Source: Alcanivorax sp. (GTDB taxonomy: Bacteria; Pseudomonadota; Gammaproteobacteria; Pseudomonadales; Alcanivoracaceae). Taken from it: a stretch of 33,630 bases of DNA. Position 1 is the first letter of the stretch, and each line of letters opens with the position of its first letter. Where the stretch lies: NCBI GenBank assembly GCA_013823245.1, contig PNLU01000025.1, positions 1 to 33,630 on the forward strand. Direction: 5' to 3'. The position numbers were made by a program, and so were the translations under genes. This document shows positions 33,113 to 33,630 of the stretch, one piece after another. The notes beneath the pieces are model-generated. The model was not told the origin of the DNA, ran no database searches, and saw nothing but the letters and a program-made list of their open reading frames with translations.

Positions 33113-33630
33113 TGCGAGCCTTCGCGCTGGCCCTGACCCTGCTGACCCGACTGCCCGTGCGCCTGAGGGGGGAGATCGACACTGCGGACCACGGGCGAGC
33201 CGTGGTCGCCTATCCACTGGTCGGCGTGTTGCTGGGGCTGATTCAACTGGTCATGGCCTGGCTGGCGGTGCTGGGCGGTTTGCCGGTCTGGCCGGTGGCC
33301 ATTCTGCTGGTTACTGCGCAGGTGCTGCTGACCGGTGCGCTGCACCTGGACGGTCTGGCCGACAGTGCCGACGCCTGGCTGGGCGGTCATGGGGATCGTG
33401 AGCGTACCCTGCGCATCATGAAGGACCCGGCCAGCGGGCCGGCGGGGGTCTGTGCATTGTTGCTGGTGCTGCTGGCCCGCACGGCCGCACTGGCCACATT
33501 ACTGAGCCTGGGCACCCTGCTGGCCTTGCTGTCACTGCTGCTGGCGCCGCTCCTCAGCCGCACCGCCTGCACGGCACTGTTCCTGAGCCTGCCTTATGTG
33601 CGCACGGGCGGGCTGGGTCACGCCGCCGCC
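33112..33630 (+). CDS. cobS: adenosylcobinamide-GDP ribazoletransferase, N-terminal part (runs off the right edge)
   Basis: CobS (CobV in the Pseudomonas scheme) joins adenosylcobinamide-GDP to alpha-ribazole (or its phosphate), the step that completes the nucleotide loop, in the inner membrane. 173 codons are present and the frame is open at the window end. Marks: MRAFALALTLLTRLPV at the start, VAYPLVGVLLGL, GALHLDGLADSADAWLGG with the conserved acidic cluster of the family, and RIMKDPASGPAGVCAL. Several hydrophobic helices follow. The ATG at 33112 shares its A with the cobC stop codon (TGATG), so translation is coupled. About 70-80 residues are missing compared with the usual 245-250. Confidence 0.95.
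   Translation, partial: MRAFALALTLLTRLPVRLRGEIDTADHGRAVVAYPLVGVLLGLIQLVMAWLAVLGGLPVWPVAILLVTAQVLLTGALHLDGLADSADAWLGGHGDRERTLRIMKDPASGPAGVCALLLVLLARTAALATLLSLGTLLALLSLLLAPLLSRTACTALFLSLPYVRTGGLGHAAA

Overview
The window is high-GC DNA from a gammaproteobacterium. The gene content (UbiD, a SlyD-type FKBP isomerase, a 1,614-residue NAD-dependent glutamate dehydrogenase, an L,D-transpeptidase next to an M15 peptidase, and a cobalamin uptake and assembly cluster) fits a marine Alcanivorax/Marinobacter/Pseudomonas-like lineage. That placement is an inference from protein character, not a database result.

Positions 1-7915 hold housekeeping metabolism. They contain the 3' end of ubiD, a short-chain dehydrogenase just behind it, moaA on the opposite strand, a slyD-like gene, and a large gdhB with its own promoter. 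Positions 7933-12972 (minus strand) look like an envelope operon: an MscS-family channel, an L,D-transpeptidase, and an M15-type peptidase carrying an EF-hand-like calcium loop. Positions 13149-17155 hold a cation-diffusion-facilitator homologue with altered metal-site residues, a small predicted secreted protein, and a fused SecD-SecF protein without yajC. A lower-GC Fic gene at 17217-18800, preceded by short direct repeats, sits between this block and the B12 genes and may be a later arrival.

Positions 19004-33630 are a cobalamin (vitamin B12) region with two cobalamin riboswitches facing outward in opposite directions. On the minus strand the order is cbiB, cobD, riboswitch 1, btuF, btuC, btuD, cobO, cobQ. 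These genes cover periplasmic capture, inner-membrane import, adenosylation, and cobyric acid and cobinamide formation. On the plus strand, riboswitch 2 leads btuB (outer-membrane receptor), a lipoprotein of probable beta-propeller fold, and cobT. Past a bidirectional terminator come a 48-residue membrane protein and an AraC-type regulator (both minus strand), then the alpha-ribazole phosphatase cobC and the start of cobS, cut by the window edge. No cobinamide kinase/guanylyltransferase (CobU/CobP) and no corrin-ring genes are visible.

The most interesting item is the riboswitch-controlled lipoprotein directly behind btuB. Its lipobox, propeller-like repeats and position suggest a proteobacterial counterpart of BtuG, the surface B12-binding propeller lipoprotein known from Bacteroides. 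No tRNA, rRNA, CRISPR array or insertion sequence was seen.
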